Positions 1 through 8,048 of a stretch of DNA of 50,045 nt are shown here, in pieces (within the stretch, counting starts at the first letter, position 1; each line of letters opens with the position of its first letter). The position numbers and the translations under genes were made by a program. The stretch covers positions 1-50,045 of the forward strand of contig NZ_JADDUM010000062.1 in assembly GCF_015163715.1 (NCBI RefSeq), given 5' to 3'. The notes under the pieces are model-generated. The model saw nothing but the letters and a program-made list of their open reading frames with translations, had not been told where the DNA came from and searched no databases. This DNA comes from Pseudomonas cyclaminis. Lineage in GTDB: Bacteria; Pseudomonadota; Gammaproteobacteria; Pseudomonadales; Pseudomonadaceae.

Positions 1-123
1 TTGTAGGCGCGACGCTAAAAAGGCGCGGCAGTATAACCCGGCGCGGTGGCCGATACACCCGACTATGGTCAAACTGTCGCAGGCATGATTCCCTGTGCGC
101 CTCCCCTGTGATTGAGCCCTTAT

Positions 124-1056
124 ATGCCTGAACTGTACGTTGGCGAACGCCATTGGTCGGTAACTGCCGGTAGCAACCTGCTGGATGCCTTGAACCAGGC
201 GGGCGTGGCCGTGCCCTACAGTTGCCGCGCCGGCAGTTGCCATGCGTGCCTGGTGCGTTGCCGGGGCGAGGTCGAGGACCGGCAGCCCGATGCCCTGAGC
301 CCCGCGCAACTCCAGGACGGGTGGCGGTTGGCCTGTCAGTGCCACGTGACGGGTGATCTGCAGGTTGAAGCGTTTGATCCGCAACGTGATGGTCTGGCGG
401 CTCGGGTGGTGGGCGTCGACTGGCTGAACTCGAATGTTGTGCGCCTGCGCCTGCAACCCGAGCGCGGCCTGCGATATCGGGCCGGGCAGCATCTGGTGCT
501 GTGGGCCGGGAACGTGGCGCGACCGTATTCCTTGGCCAGCTTGCCCCAGGAAGATGCATTTCTGGAGTTTCATATCGATTGCCGGCAGCCCGGTCAATTC
601 AGTGATCTCGCTCGGCAGTTGCAGGTCGGCGCTCCATTGCGCCTTGGCGAGCTGCGCGGCGGCGCTTTGCAATACGATCCCGACTGGCAAGCCCGGCCAC
701 TGTGGCTGCTGGCCTCCGGCACGGGCCTCGGTCCGTTGTGGGGCGTGTTGCGCGAGGCGCTGCGTCAGGATCACCAAGGCGCCATCCGTGTGATTCACCT
801 GGCCCATGATGCCGACGGCCATTACCTGGCCGAACCCTTGGCAGCGCTGGCCGCGCAGCATTCAAACCTGTCGGTGGAGTTGTGGACGGCGGCTGAGTCG
901 ACCCAGGCATTGGCGCAACTGCGGCTTGTTTCCCGGCAAACGCTGGCCTTACTCTGCGGACACCCTGCCAGTGTCGAGGCGTTTTCCAAGCGCCTGTTCC
1001 TGGCGGGACTGCCGCGCAATCAACTGCTGGCCGATGTGTTCCTGCCCCGTGGTTGA
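124..1056 (+). CDS. 2Fe-2S ferredoxin / FAD-NAD(P)H oxidoreductase fusion
   Basis: A 310-residue single-chain electron-transfer flavoprotein. Residues 1-85 are a plant-type 2Fe-2S ferredoxin domain with ligands C34, C39, C42 and C71 (CRAGSCHACLVRC, then LACQC). It is followed by a ferredoxin-NADP reductase-type FAD domain (RPYSLAS, about residue 135) and an NAD(P) domain (LASGTGLGPLWGVL). It probably passes electrons from NAD(P)H through FAD to the cluster and on to an unknown partner; related modules serve ring hydroxylases and CDP-sugar deoxygenases. ATG at 124 is preferred over the in-frame TTG at 112 because the ferredoxin fold begins at MPELYVG. The gene lies 30 bp upstream of an enoyl-CoA hydratase gene, probably in one operon, matching my memory of PAO1 PA4331-PA4330. 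Family is certain; substrate unknown. Confidence 0.85.
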   Translation: MPELYVGERHWSVTAGSNLLDALNQAGVAVPYSCRAGSCHACLVRCRGEVEDRQPDALSPAQLQDGWRLACQCHVTGDLQVEAFDPQRDGLAARVVGVDWLNSNVVRLRLQPERGLRYRAGQHLVLWAGNVARPYSLASLPQEDAFLEFHIDCRQPGQFSDLARQLQVGAPLRLGELRGGALQYDPDWQARPLWLLASGTGLGPLWGVLREALRQDHQGAIRVIHLAHDADGHYLAEPLAALAAQHSNLSVELWTAAESTQALAQLRLVSRQTLALLCGHPASVEAFSKRLFLAGLPRNQLLADVFLPRG

Positions 1057-1086
1057 GCGCTGAACCCTACAGCCGCGAGACGCACC

Positions 1087-1836
1087 ATGACCGACGCCAT
1101 CCTGCTGCACCGCGAGCGCGGGTTGCTGACCCTGCAGCTCAACCGCCCGGACAAGAAAAACGCCCTGACCCGCGCCATGTACACCCAACTCGCCGAGGCG
1201 CTGGAGCTGGCGGATGCCGATCCAGCGATCAGCGCCGTGCTGATCCACGGCAGCAGCGAGTGTTTTACCGCCGGTAATGACATCGGCGATTTTCTTGAAC
1301 AGCCGCCCAACGACCTCGACAGCCCACCGTTTCACTTTATGAAAAGCCTGCTCAACTGTCGTAAGCCCGTGATTGCGGCGGTGGCAGGAGCGGCGGTGGG
1401 GATTGGCACAACCCTGCTGCTGCACTGTGACCTCGTGTATATCAGCCGTGATGCGCGCTTGCGCATGCCGTTCGTTAACCTGGGGCTGTGTCCTGAGTTT
1501 GGTTCGAGCCTGATCCTGCCGCGTTTGCTGGGGCATGCGAAGGCGGCTGAATTGTTGTTGCTGGGCGAGGGGTTTACCGGGGAGCAGGCTGCTGCATGGG
1601 GGATCGCCACCGAGGCGTTGGGCAGTGGCGAAGCGGCGTTGGCCAAGGCGCGGGAAATCGCCGAGCGCTTTGAAACGCTGGCGCCGGGGGCGGTGCAGGT
1701 GACCAAGCAATTGATGAAGAGTGTGGATCGTGAGCAGTTGCGGCAGGTGATTGAGGAGGAGGGCGCGTTGTTCGTCCAGCGTTTGAAGTCACCGGAGGCG
1801 ATTGCGGCGTTATCGGGGTTTATCACCAAACGCTAA
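1087..1836 (+). CDS. enoyl-CoA hydratase/isomerase (crotonase family)
   Basis: A 249-residue crotonase-fold protein. The oxyanion-hole segment AGNDIGDF (62-69) and GAAVGIGTTL (101-110) are in place. One catalytic acid is visible in the GLCPEFGSS segment (E137), but the second glutamate of classical 2-enoyl-CoA hydratases is not obvious, so it may be an isomerase-type member. It would act on acyl-CoA thioesters in the cytosol, in fatty-acid or aromatic-acid degradation. It follows the ferredoxin reductase by 30 bp and converges on pyruvate kinase across a shared terminator. Length is normal for the family (about 250-270). Family call secure; substrate not determinable from sequence. Confidence 0.88.
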   Translation: MTDAILLHRERGLLTLQLNRPDKKNALTRAMYTQLAEALELADADPAISAVLIHGSSECFTAGNDIGDFLEQPPNDLDSPPFHFMKSLLNCRKPVIAAVAGAAVGIGTTLLLHCDLVYISRDARLRMPFVNLGLCPEFGSSLILPRLLGHAKAAELLLLGEGFTGEQAAAWGIATEALGSGEAALAKAREIAERFETLAPGAVQVTKQLMKSVDREQLRQVIEEEGALFVQRLKSPEAIAALSGFITKR

Positions 1837-1850
1837 GCCACATCAAAAGC

Positions 1851-1886
1851 AAAAAGCCCTGCCATTCACATGGCAGGGCTTTTGTT
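1851..1886. terminator. bidirectional intrinsic terminator
   Basis: AAAAGCCCTGCCAT and ATGGCAGGGCTTTT form a near-perfect 14-bp stem with a TCAC loop. It has a T tract on each strand, so it can end both the rightward hydratase transcript and the leftward pyruvate kinase transcript. Confidence 0.88.
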
Positions 1887-1899
1887 TTCAGCGTTTGAC

Positions 1900-3351
1900 T
1901 CAGACCATTGGGTCGCCAACGTGCAGGATTTTCATGCCGTTGGTGCCGCCGATGGTGTGGTAGCTGTCGCCCTTGGTCAGGATGACCCAGTCGCCTTTCT
2001 CCACGACACCACGCTTGATCAACTCGTCGATGGCCGCTTGGCTGACTTCATGGGGCGGCAACGAAGCCGGGTCGAACGGTACGGTGTACACGCCACGGAA
2101 CATCGCAGCGCGGGCCTGGGTTTCGCGGTGTGGGGAGAACGCGTAGATCGGCACCGAGGAGCGGATGCGCGACATGATCAACGGCGTGTAGCCACTTTCG
2201 GTCAAGGCGATGATCGCCTTAACACCCGGGAAGTGGTTGGCGGTGTACATGGCGGCCAGGGCGATGCTCTGGTCGCAGCTTTCAAAGACCTTGCCGATAC
2301 GGTGGCTGGAGGTCTTGCTGGTCGGGTGCTTTTCGGCGCCGACGCAGATGCGCGCCATGGCCTGCACGGCTTCCAGCGGGTACGGGCCGGCGGCGCTTTC
2401 AGCCGAGAGCATCACGGCGTCGGTGTAGTCGAGCACGGCGTTGGCCACGTCGGACACTTCGGCGCGGGTCGGCATCGGGTTCTGGATCATCGACTCCATC
2501 ATCTGGGTCGCGACGATCACCGCTTTGTTGTGGCGGCGTGCGTGCAGGATGATCTTCTTCTGGATACCGATCAGCTCGGCGTCGCCGATTTCCACACCCA
2601 GGTCGCCGCGGGCAACCATCACGGCGTCGGATGCCTTGATCAGGCCGTCGAGGGTTTCGTCATCGGCCACGGCTTCGGCGCGTTCGATCTTCGCCACCAG
2701 CCAGGCGGTACCGCCGGCTTCGTCGCGCAGTTTACGGGCGTATTCCATGTCAGCGGCGTCACGCGGGAAGGACACGGCGAGGTAGTCCACTTCCATTTCG
2801 GCGGCGAGCTTGATGTCGGCCTTGTCTTTTTCAGTCAGGGCTGGAGCAGTCAGGCCACCGCCGCGACGGTTGATGCCTTTGTGATCGGACAGCGGGCCGC
2901 CGATGATCACGGTGCAGTTCAGTTCGGTCGGGGTGGCGGTGTCGACACGCATGACTACGCGGCCGTCATCCAGCAGCAACTCGTCACCGACGCCACAGTC
3001 CTTGACCAGGTCCGGATAGTCGATACCCACGACGTCCTGGTTACCTTCGGTCAGCGGATGGCTGGTGGAGAAGGTGAACTTGTCACCGATCTTCAGCTCG
3101 ATACGCTTGTTGGTGAATTTGGCGATACGGATTTTCGGGCCTTGCAGGTCACCCAGCAATGCGACGAAGCGACCGTGCTTGGCGGCCAGGTCACGCACCA
3201 GCTTGGCGCGAGCCTTGTGCTCGTCCGGGGTGCCGTGGGAGAAGTTCAGACGGGCAACGTCCAAACCAGCCAGAATCAGCTGTTCGAGGACTTCCGGCGA
3301 GTTGCTGGCCGGGCCAAGGGTGGCGACGATTTTGGTACGACGGACGGACAT
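1900..3351 (-). CDS. pykA: pyruvate kinase
   Basis: A 483-residue pyruvate kinase converting phosphoenolpyruvate and ADP to pyruvate and ATP, the last step of glycolysis and the Entner-Doudoroff route in the cytosol. It starts MSVRRTKIVATLGPAS and has the substrate loop LNFSHG, the catalytic lysine segment AKIERAEAV, the metal-binding VARGDLGVEI, and MMESMI...PTRAEVSDVANAV. Length is full. ATG at 3351 has an AGGAG eight bases upstream. Gene order with the upstream hydratase and reductase matches PAO1 pykA (PA4329) as I recall it. No unusual residues seen. Pseudomonads usually carry a second isozyme, so the symbol rests on context. Confidence 0.96.
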   Translation of the reverse strand: MSVRRTKIVATLGPASNSPEVLEQLILAGLDVARLNFSHGTPDEHKARAKLVRDLAAKHGRFVALLGDLQGPKIRIAKFTNKRIELKIGDKFTFSTSHPLTEGNQDVVGIDYPDLVKDCGVGDELLLDDGRVVMRVDTATPTELNCTVIIGGPLSDHKGINRRGGGLTAPALTEKDKADIKLAAEMEVDYLAVSFPRDAADMEYARKLRDEAGGTAWLVAKIERAEAVADDETLDGLIKASDAVMVARGDLGVEIGDAELIGIQKKIILHARRHNKAVIVATQMMESMIQNPMPTRAEVSDVANAVLDYTDAVMLSAESAAGPYPLEAVQAMARICVGAEKHPTSKTSSHRIGKVFESCDQSIALAAMYTANHFPGVKAIIALTESGYTPLIMSRIRSSVPIYAFSPHRETQARAAMFRGVYTVPFDPASLPPHEVSQAAIDELIKRGVVEKGDWVILTKGDSYHTIGGTNGMKILHVGDPMV

Positions 3352-3526
3352 GCACAGACTCCTGAGTTCAAGCGCTGAGGAAGGCTACTATGCTCTTTGG
3401 TTGTAGTCATTGTTCGTTTGCACTACTTATCGACGATTCGCTTGTTTTCGCTCCGATTGAATAGACCAACATCCTTGAAGATTTTCGACGAGGGGTCGAT
3501 ACACTGCACAAGACAGGAGAACCCTC

Positions 3527-3900
3527 ATGCGAATTTTGCTCATTGCTGCCCTGGCCGTCAGTGTTGTCGGCTGCACCCGCTGGTCGATGGACCACCATTG
3601 AACAACGCTTACCGTGCGTACAAGGTCGGTGACTGCGAGCGTGTCACGCTGGAATTGTCCCAGGTCGACCGCGAGAGCCGTACCCGGCGCTATGTGCAGC
3701 CGGAGGTCTCGATGCTGCGCGGGCAATGCCTTGAACGACAGAAGCTGTTCGTCGATGCGGTGCAAACCTACCAATTCATCATTAATCAGTACCCGTCGAG
3801 CGAATACGCCTACCGTGCACGCGCAAGGTTGGACACCTTGCAACAACTGGGGCACTACCCCGGTGCAAGCGTTGCAGTGCCGCGTCCGGCCTCTTTGTAA
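3527..3900 (+). pseudogene. small TPR-like lipoprotein, frameshifted
   Basis: The reading frame begins at ATG 3527 after AGGAG with a lipoprotein signal peptide (MRILLIAALAVSVVGCTRW; lipobox VVGC, acylated C16), but hits TGA at 3599 after 24 codons. The frame one base off continues from LNNAYRAYKVGDCERV to the stop at 3898-3900 without a break and encodes a helical-repeat segment (QTYQFIINQYPSSEYAYRAR) like outer-membrane TPR lipoproteins. Adding one base at about 3598, for instance TT to TTT in CACCATTGAAC, gives a 124-residue protein with signal, lipobox and repeats in one frame. As written it is broken, most likely by a sequencing deletion. Function unknown; presumed outer-membrane anchored. 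Confidence 0.72.
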
Positions 3901-4125
3901 TGGCATTCGTCATTTAATAACTGGCCCATCGCCAGTCTTGAGCTATCCTTTGAATGTCCGTTTGTATAGGTTTCTATTGGAGCGGATGCGGGGCCCGGAC
4001 TCGGCAGTTGTGCAGTGACAAGGCGTTGTCTTTCGTCACACCGAGGTCCAGGGAGAGCGAGCAATTGCGCTCGTTCCGAATCACTGGCACGGCCAGAGTC
4101 ATGGCCACTGGATGGCGATCTCATC

Positions 4126-4485
4126 ATGTTTACCGACCGTCGGATCGAGCGGCATCAACTTCCTTATTTCCTGCAGGTGTTTAACCGCCTGACCGACAAG
4201 CCCATCGGATATTTGGGTAACATCTCTGACGACGGACTGATGTTGATCAGCCCGTTACCCATGATGGTCGACGCGGAATTCGAGTTGCGCTTGAAAATTC
4301 CCGGGGCTGACGACACCTTCCATGCCATTGACCTCACGGCGACCTGCCTGTGGAGCCATGAAGATATCAACCCGCAGCATTACGATTCCGGGTTCAGCGT
4401 GCTTCAGGCGCCCAAGGAATATGGGCAGCTCATCAAGGTGCTGTTGCATTACTTCAGCTTCGATCCCTTGGAGGCTTCGGCCTAG
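4126..4485 (+). CDS. PilZ-domain c-di-GMP-binding protein
   Basis: A 119-residue single-domain PilZ protein. Both c-di-GMP signatures are visible: RxxxR near the N-terminus (RRIERH, residues 5-10) and the (D/N)xSxxG motif as NISDDG about 20 residues later, followed by a beta-barrel pattern (FELRLKIPG, DLTATCLWSH). Start ATG 4126 is chosen because MFTDRRIERH places the RxxxR motif at the usual position; the frame is open upstream without a better site, and the Shine-Dalgarno here is weak. It is probably a free-standing effector reading c-di-GMP; the output is unknown. It converges on the DUF58 gene. A GC hairpin (GGGGGA...TCCCCC) followed at a distance by TTTTTT at about 4547 may end it. Confidence 0.85.
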   Translation: MFTDRRIERHQLPYFLQVFNRLTDKPIGYLGNISDDGLMLISPLPMMVDAEFELRLKIPGADDTFHAIDLTATCLWSHEDINPQHYDSGFSVLQAPKEYGQLIKVLLHYFSFDPLEASA

Positions 4486-4548
4486 AAGCAGCATGCAGTC
4501 GACATGTCCGGGGGAATGGTGCTGTCCCCCCGCAGTCGTGCGCTTTTT

Positions 4549-5880
4549 TCAGAAGACTCCAGCTTTCTTCCAACCCAGGTAGCGTGTTACCAGGGCTGCG
4601 CCCATGGCTGATGGCAGCGTATCCAGCACCGACAGACCGTGTGCGTTCAAACGGTCATGCAATTCATCCCGCGTATTGAGGTAGTCGACAGTGCCGCTGT
4701 AGGCCAAAGCCTCGGGCAACGTTTGTACGGGAGACTGGCGCAGTAGATCGAGGACTTCCTCCCGCATACTGGCCACCAGCACCCGATGTTGACGGCTGAT
4801 GCGTTTGACCGCGCTGAGTAGCGCTTCATCGTCCTCATCCCGCAGATTGCTGACCACGATCACTAATGCCCGCCGCTTTTGTCGGGCTAGCAGTTGACTG
4901 GCCGCCGCCTCGTAGTCGGCAGTTCGTCGGGTGGTGTCCAGGTCGTAGACCGCATTGAGCAACAGGTTCAACTGGCTACTGCCCTTGACCGGCGCAAGGT
5001 AGCGTGACTGGTCAGAAGCAAAGGTGCACAACCCCACCGCATCGCCCTGGCGCAAGGCCACATAACTGAGCAACAGGCAGGCATTGAGGGCGTGGTCGAA
5101 GTGGGACAACTCATCATCCTGGCTGCGCATGCGTCGGCCGCAATCGAGCATGAACACGATCTGCTGGTCGCGGTCGTCCTGATACTCCCGAGCGATGGGA
5201 GTGCGTTGCCGGGCGGTGGCCTTCCAGTCGATCTGCCGCAGGCTGTCGCCGTCACGAAATTCGCGCAGTTGATGAAACTCCAGTCCCAAGCCCCGTCGTT
5301 GGCGTTGACGCACCCCCAGTTGGCTCAGCCAGTTATCCACCCCCAGCAGTTGTGCCCCGTACAGTCGGGCAAAATCCGGATAGACGCGGGTGGCGTCCTC
5401 GACTTCGATAAAGCGCCTGGCGGACCAGAGGCCCAGTGGGCTGGGCAGGTGGACTTCGCATCGACTGAACGTGAAATGCCCGCGCCGTAAGGGCCGAAGC
5501 CGATAGCCCAGCTCGCTGCGTTCACCGGGGCGCAACTCGATGGACTGGGGCAGGTTTTCCAGGCTCAGCCCGTCGGGAACGTGATCGAACACCTGCACCG
5601 TCAGCGCCTGTGGAGAGTCATGTTCCAGGGCCAGGCGTACTTCGCCCCAGCGTCCCAGCGCGAGGCTGCCCGGCATGTGCCGATGCACCTGCGGTGATGG
5701 TCTACGGCGCAGTCGCAGCGCGTCCAGCAAGGCCAACAGGAACAGCGCCAGGAGCAGGCCCCACGCCACGGAATGCAGGGTATCGGGTACCTTGAGCTGC
5801 AACGCGGCCGCAGTGCCCAGCAGGATGTTCAAGCCCAGCAGCACGCCAAGCCAGACCAATAGCAGACGGGTCGGTTTCAT
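4549..5880 (-). CDS. DUF58 membrane protein (VWA-like), MoxR partner
   Basis: A 443-residue protein with two N-terminal membrane helices (about residues 5-24 and 35-55) and a C-terminal DUF58 region containing the family signature FRDGDSLRQIDWKATAR. It is followed by a VWA-like strand FMLDCGRRM in which the canonical DxSxS metal site is degenerate. DUF58 proteins are habitually encoded beside MoxR AAA+ ATPases and are thought to act with them in maturation of envelope or enzyme complexes. It is the last gene of the six-gene leftward operon, starting 7 nt after the true moxR stop. Because moxR is frameshifted, the sequence as given reads through from moxR into this frame; the independent start MKPTRLLL at 5880 is the real one. 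Confidence 0.85.
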   Translation of the reverse strand: MKPTRLLLVWLGVLLGLNILLGTAAALQLKVPDTLHSVAWGLLLALFLLALLDALRLRRRPSPQVHRHMPGSLALGRWGEVRLALEHDSPQALTVQVFDHVPDGLSLENLPQSIELRPGERSELGYRLRPLRRGHFTFSRCEVHLPSPLGLWSARRFIEVEDATRVYPDFARLYGAQLLGVDNWLSQLGVRQRQRRGLGLEFHQLREFRDGDSLRQIDWKATARQRTPIAREYQDDRDQQIVFMLDCGRRMRSQDDELSHFDHALNACLLLSYVALRQGDAVGLCTFASDQSRYLAPVKGSSQLNLLLNAVYDLDTTRRTADYEAAASQLLARQKRRALVIVVSNLRDEDDEALLSAVKRISRQHRVLVASMREEVLDLLRQSPVQTLPEALAYSGTVDYLNTRDELHDRLNAHGLSVLDTLPSAMGAALVTRYLGWKKAGVF

Positions 5881-5887
5881 GGGCGTT

Positions 5888-6882
5888 TCATTGCCGGGGT
5901 GCCGGAATCTGGTCGAGCAGTTGCTTGAGTACCTGGTCGACCTCCAATCCGTCGATGTCCAGTTCTGGTGCAAGGCGTACCCGGTGACGCAGTACCGCAA
6001 GGGCGCAGCTTTTGATGTCATCCGGTGTGACGAACTCGCCCCCACGTAACAGCGCACGGGCGCGGGCGCCGCGTACCAGGGCGATTGACGCGCGTGGGCC
6101 TGCGCCGATGGCCAGGCCGGCCAGCTGCGCGTGGCTCGTGCCAGGCGCACGGCATAATCGAGTACGTGTTCATCCAGGGCCAGTTCACTGGCGATCTGTT
6201 GCAGTTGCAGCACATCTTCGGCCTGCAGCACCGTGCGCAAAGGTTGCACATCCAGCATGTCGGCCCGTGACGAGCGCGTCACTTCCCGCACCATATCCAG
6301 TTCCTGCTGCGCGTCGGGATAGTCCATGCGTACCTTGAGCATGAACCGGTCCAGCTCGGCTTCCGGCAGGGGGTAGGTGCCTTCCTGCTCGATAGGGTTC
6401 TGGGTAGCCAATACCATGAACGGCTGGCCGATGGGCAGGGCTTCACCTTCGAGGGTGACTTGCCGCTCCTGCATGGCTTCGAGCAGGGCCGCCTGGGTCT
6501 TGGCTGGGGCCCGGTTGATTTCGTCGGCCAGCAACAGGTGGGTGAACACGGGTCCCTTGCGCAGCTTGAACTGCTCGGTATGCAGGTCGTACACGGCATG
6601 GCCGGTGACATCGCTGGGCATCAGGTCCGGGGTGAATTGGATCCTCGCGAAGTCCCCGTCAAAGCAACGGGCCAGGGCACGCACCAGCAAGGTCTTGCCC
6701 AGCCCGGGGACACCTTCAAGTAATACGTGGCCGCCGGCGATCAGTGCGGTCAGTACGTCATCGATCACCTGATCCTGCCCGATCACCGCCTTACGCAGTT
6801 CAATACGCAGAGCCTGGGCTTGCTGGCTGGCGCGTTGCAGGGGGGCGCCGGTCGAGGCTGTGGTGCTGGGAAAATCGCTCAT
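5888..6882 (-). pseudogene. MoxR-family AAA+ ATPase, frameshifted
   Basis: An AAA+ ATPase of the MoxR family with Walker A GVPGLGKT (57-64), Walker B LLLADEINRAP (about 117-126) and sensor-1 LATQNP (about 158-163). The frame is correct to SWP255. There one G is missing at about 6117 (CCGG where CCGGG is needed), and the reading leaves the MoxR frame. With the base restored, the C-terminus runs GLAIGAGPRASIALVRGA...DQIPAPRQ and stops at 5888, giving 331 residues, the usual length. As written, the frame instead stays open into DUF58. It would be the motor of the operon, presumably remodelling a membrane or VWA-domain client. The start overlaps the DUF4350 stop by 4 nt. I think the lesion is an assembly error. 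Confidence 0.85.
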
Positions 6883-8048
6883 AGGGCATTCCTGAGGGTT
6901 TGCAGGCATGCCACCTGCCGGCTGAAATCGGCGCTGGAAAGCCGTTTTGCCGGGAGTGGGCCGAGGGCCTGGCTGATGACGTGAGAGGGTTGGCGCGTCA
7001 GGTGCTCCAGTACCCGCCATTGGTCTGCTGTGTCGAGATGTTCGAAGCCTGGATGGCGGGGTCGTGCCGCACGCAGGATATCGTGCTGCAAAGCCTGCAA
7101 TAGCGTGCCTTGACCGCTGCGGCGCAGCAGAAAGTCGGCGCTGGCTTTCAAGTGTTCCTGCAATTGCCGGCGCGCCTTGGAGGCTGGGGCCTGGATCGGG
7201 CCCTGGCGCATCCAGGCCTGCCAGAGTGCCAGGGCTATCAGTGCAATGAGCGCAACCACTGCTTGGGGGAAATAACGCCATAACAGGGTGAACAGATCAT
7301 CCGCGTTGCTGTTGGACAGCAGGGTGACGGCAGTGCCCTGGTTCAGGTACCACAGCAGCCAGGCATTATCGTGCTTGCCGATCTCGGGTGTTTTCCACAG
7401 TTCGCTGTCGGTGATTACCGTAACGCGGCCTTGCCCAAGGTCAAGTTGCATCAGGTGGCTCGACCTGGCGCTATTGGCTGAAAATTGTGCGAGGTGCCTG
7501 GGGTCGATAAGGTTGAAGTCGGTATCGAAGCTGAAGTAGGCCGGGGCGGTGTCATTGTCGATATAGAGTTTGGTCAGGTCCGGCGCTTTCTTTTTACTGG
7601 CTGGTGCGGGCTCTTCGGGTTCGTCACTCAGCGCCTGGTGGATGTGCAGGTGATCGAGCAACAGGTCGCCGCTTTTGCCGGTCTCTTCATCCCAGAGTGC
7701 TTCGGCCACTAACAAGAGATGTCCACCGGCCTTCGCCCAGTCCAGCAACTGCATGACCTGGCGTGGCGACATGTTGCTGCGTTCTTCCAGCAGCAACAGA
7801 CTGTTGCCTGCGGCCGGCAGGGTGGCCAGGCGTTCGAGGCTATTGGCATGTTCCACGGGCAGGCCTTGCTGGCGCAGAAAGTGTTCGGCAGCCAAATAGG
7901 GATTGGCCAGGGCTTGCGGCGCGGGGCCGCGGTCCACCACCTCTTCATAGGGGATCGCCTTGCTCCAGGCGTAAAAGCCGCCGGCAGTGATCAGGCATGC
8001 CAGCAGCAGTCCTATCCCTAATCCTATCCCTAGTAAGCATCGGTTCAT
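6879..8048 (-). CDS. DUF4350 membrane protein
   Basis: A 389-residue protein with an N-terminal membrane helix (about 5-27, GIGLGIGLLLACLITAGG), an extracytoplasmic DUF4350 domain resembling a GATase/ThuA-like fold (residues 30-230) and a second helix near residues 255-275 (AVVALIALIALALWQAW). A cytoplasmic helical tail follows, rich in Arg and Gln. Start ATG 8048 is set by the ATGA overlap with the upstream DUF4129 stop; its own stop overlaps the moxR start the same way. This strongly suggests translational coupling and fixed stoichiometry. No enzyme motif is recognisable. Biochemical role unknown; the context is a MoxR/DUF58 membrane complex. Confidence 0.82.
   Translation of the reverse strand: MNRCLLGIGLGIGLLLACLITAGGFYAWSKAIPYEEVVDRGPAPQALANPYLAAEHFLRQQGLPVEHANSLERLATLPAAGNSLLLLEERSNMSPRQVMQLLDWAKAGGHLLLVAEALWDEETGKSGDLLLDHLHIHQALSDEPEEPAPASKKKAPDLTKLYIDNDTAPAYFSFDTDFNLIDPRHLAQFSANSARSSHLMQLDLGQGRVTVITDSELWKTPEIGKHDNAWLLWYLNQGTAVTLLSNSNADDLFTLLWRYFPQAVVALIALIALALWQAWMRQGPIQAPASKARRQLQEHLKASADFLLRRSGQGTLLQALQHDILRAARPRHPGFEHLDTADQWRVLEHLTRQPSHVISQALGPLPAKRLSSADFSRQVACLQTLRNAL

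Noticed and set aside
1870..3378. Long open frame antisense to pyruvate kinase
   Set aside because: A shadow of the high-GC codon pattern of pykA; low-complexity composition (many Asp/Gly/Val/His), no Shine-Dalgarno, no family.
3403..3426. GTAGT...ACTAC inverted half-sites upstream of pykA, as a possible HexR operator
   Set aside because: The 14-bp spacer is too long for the HexR palindrome and the outer bases do not match.
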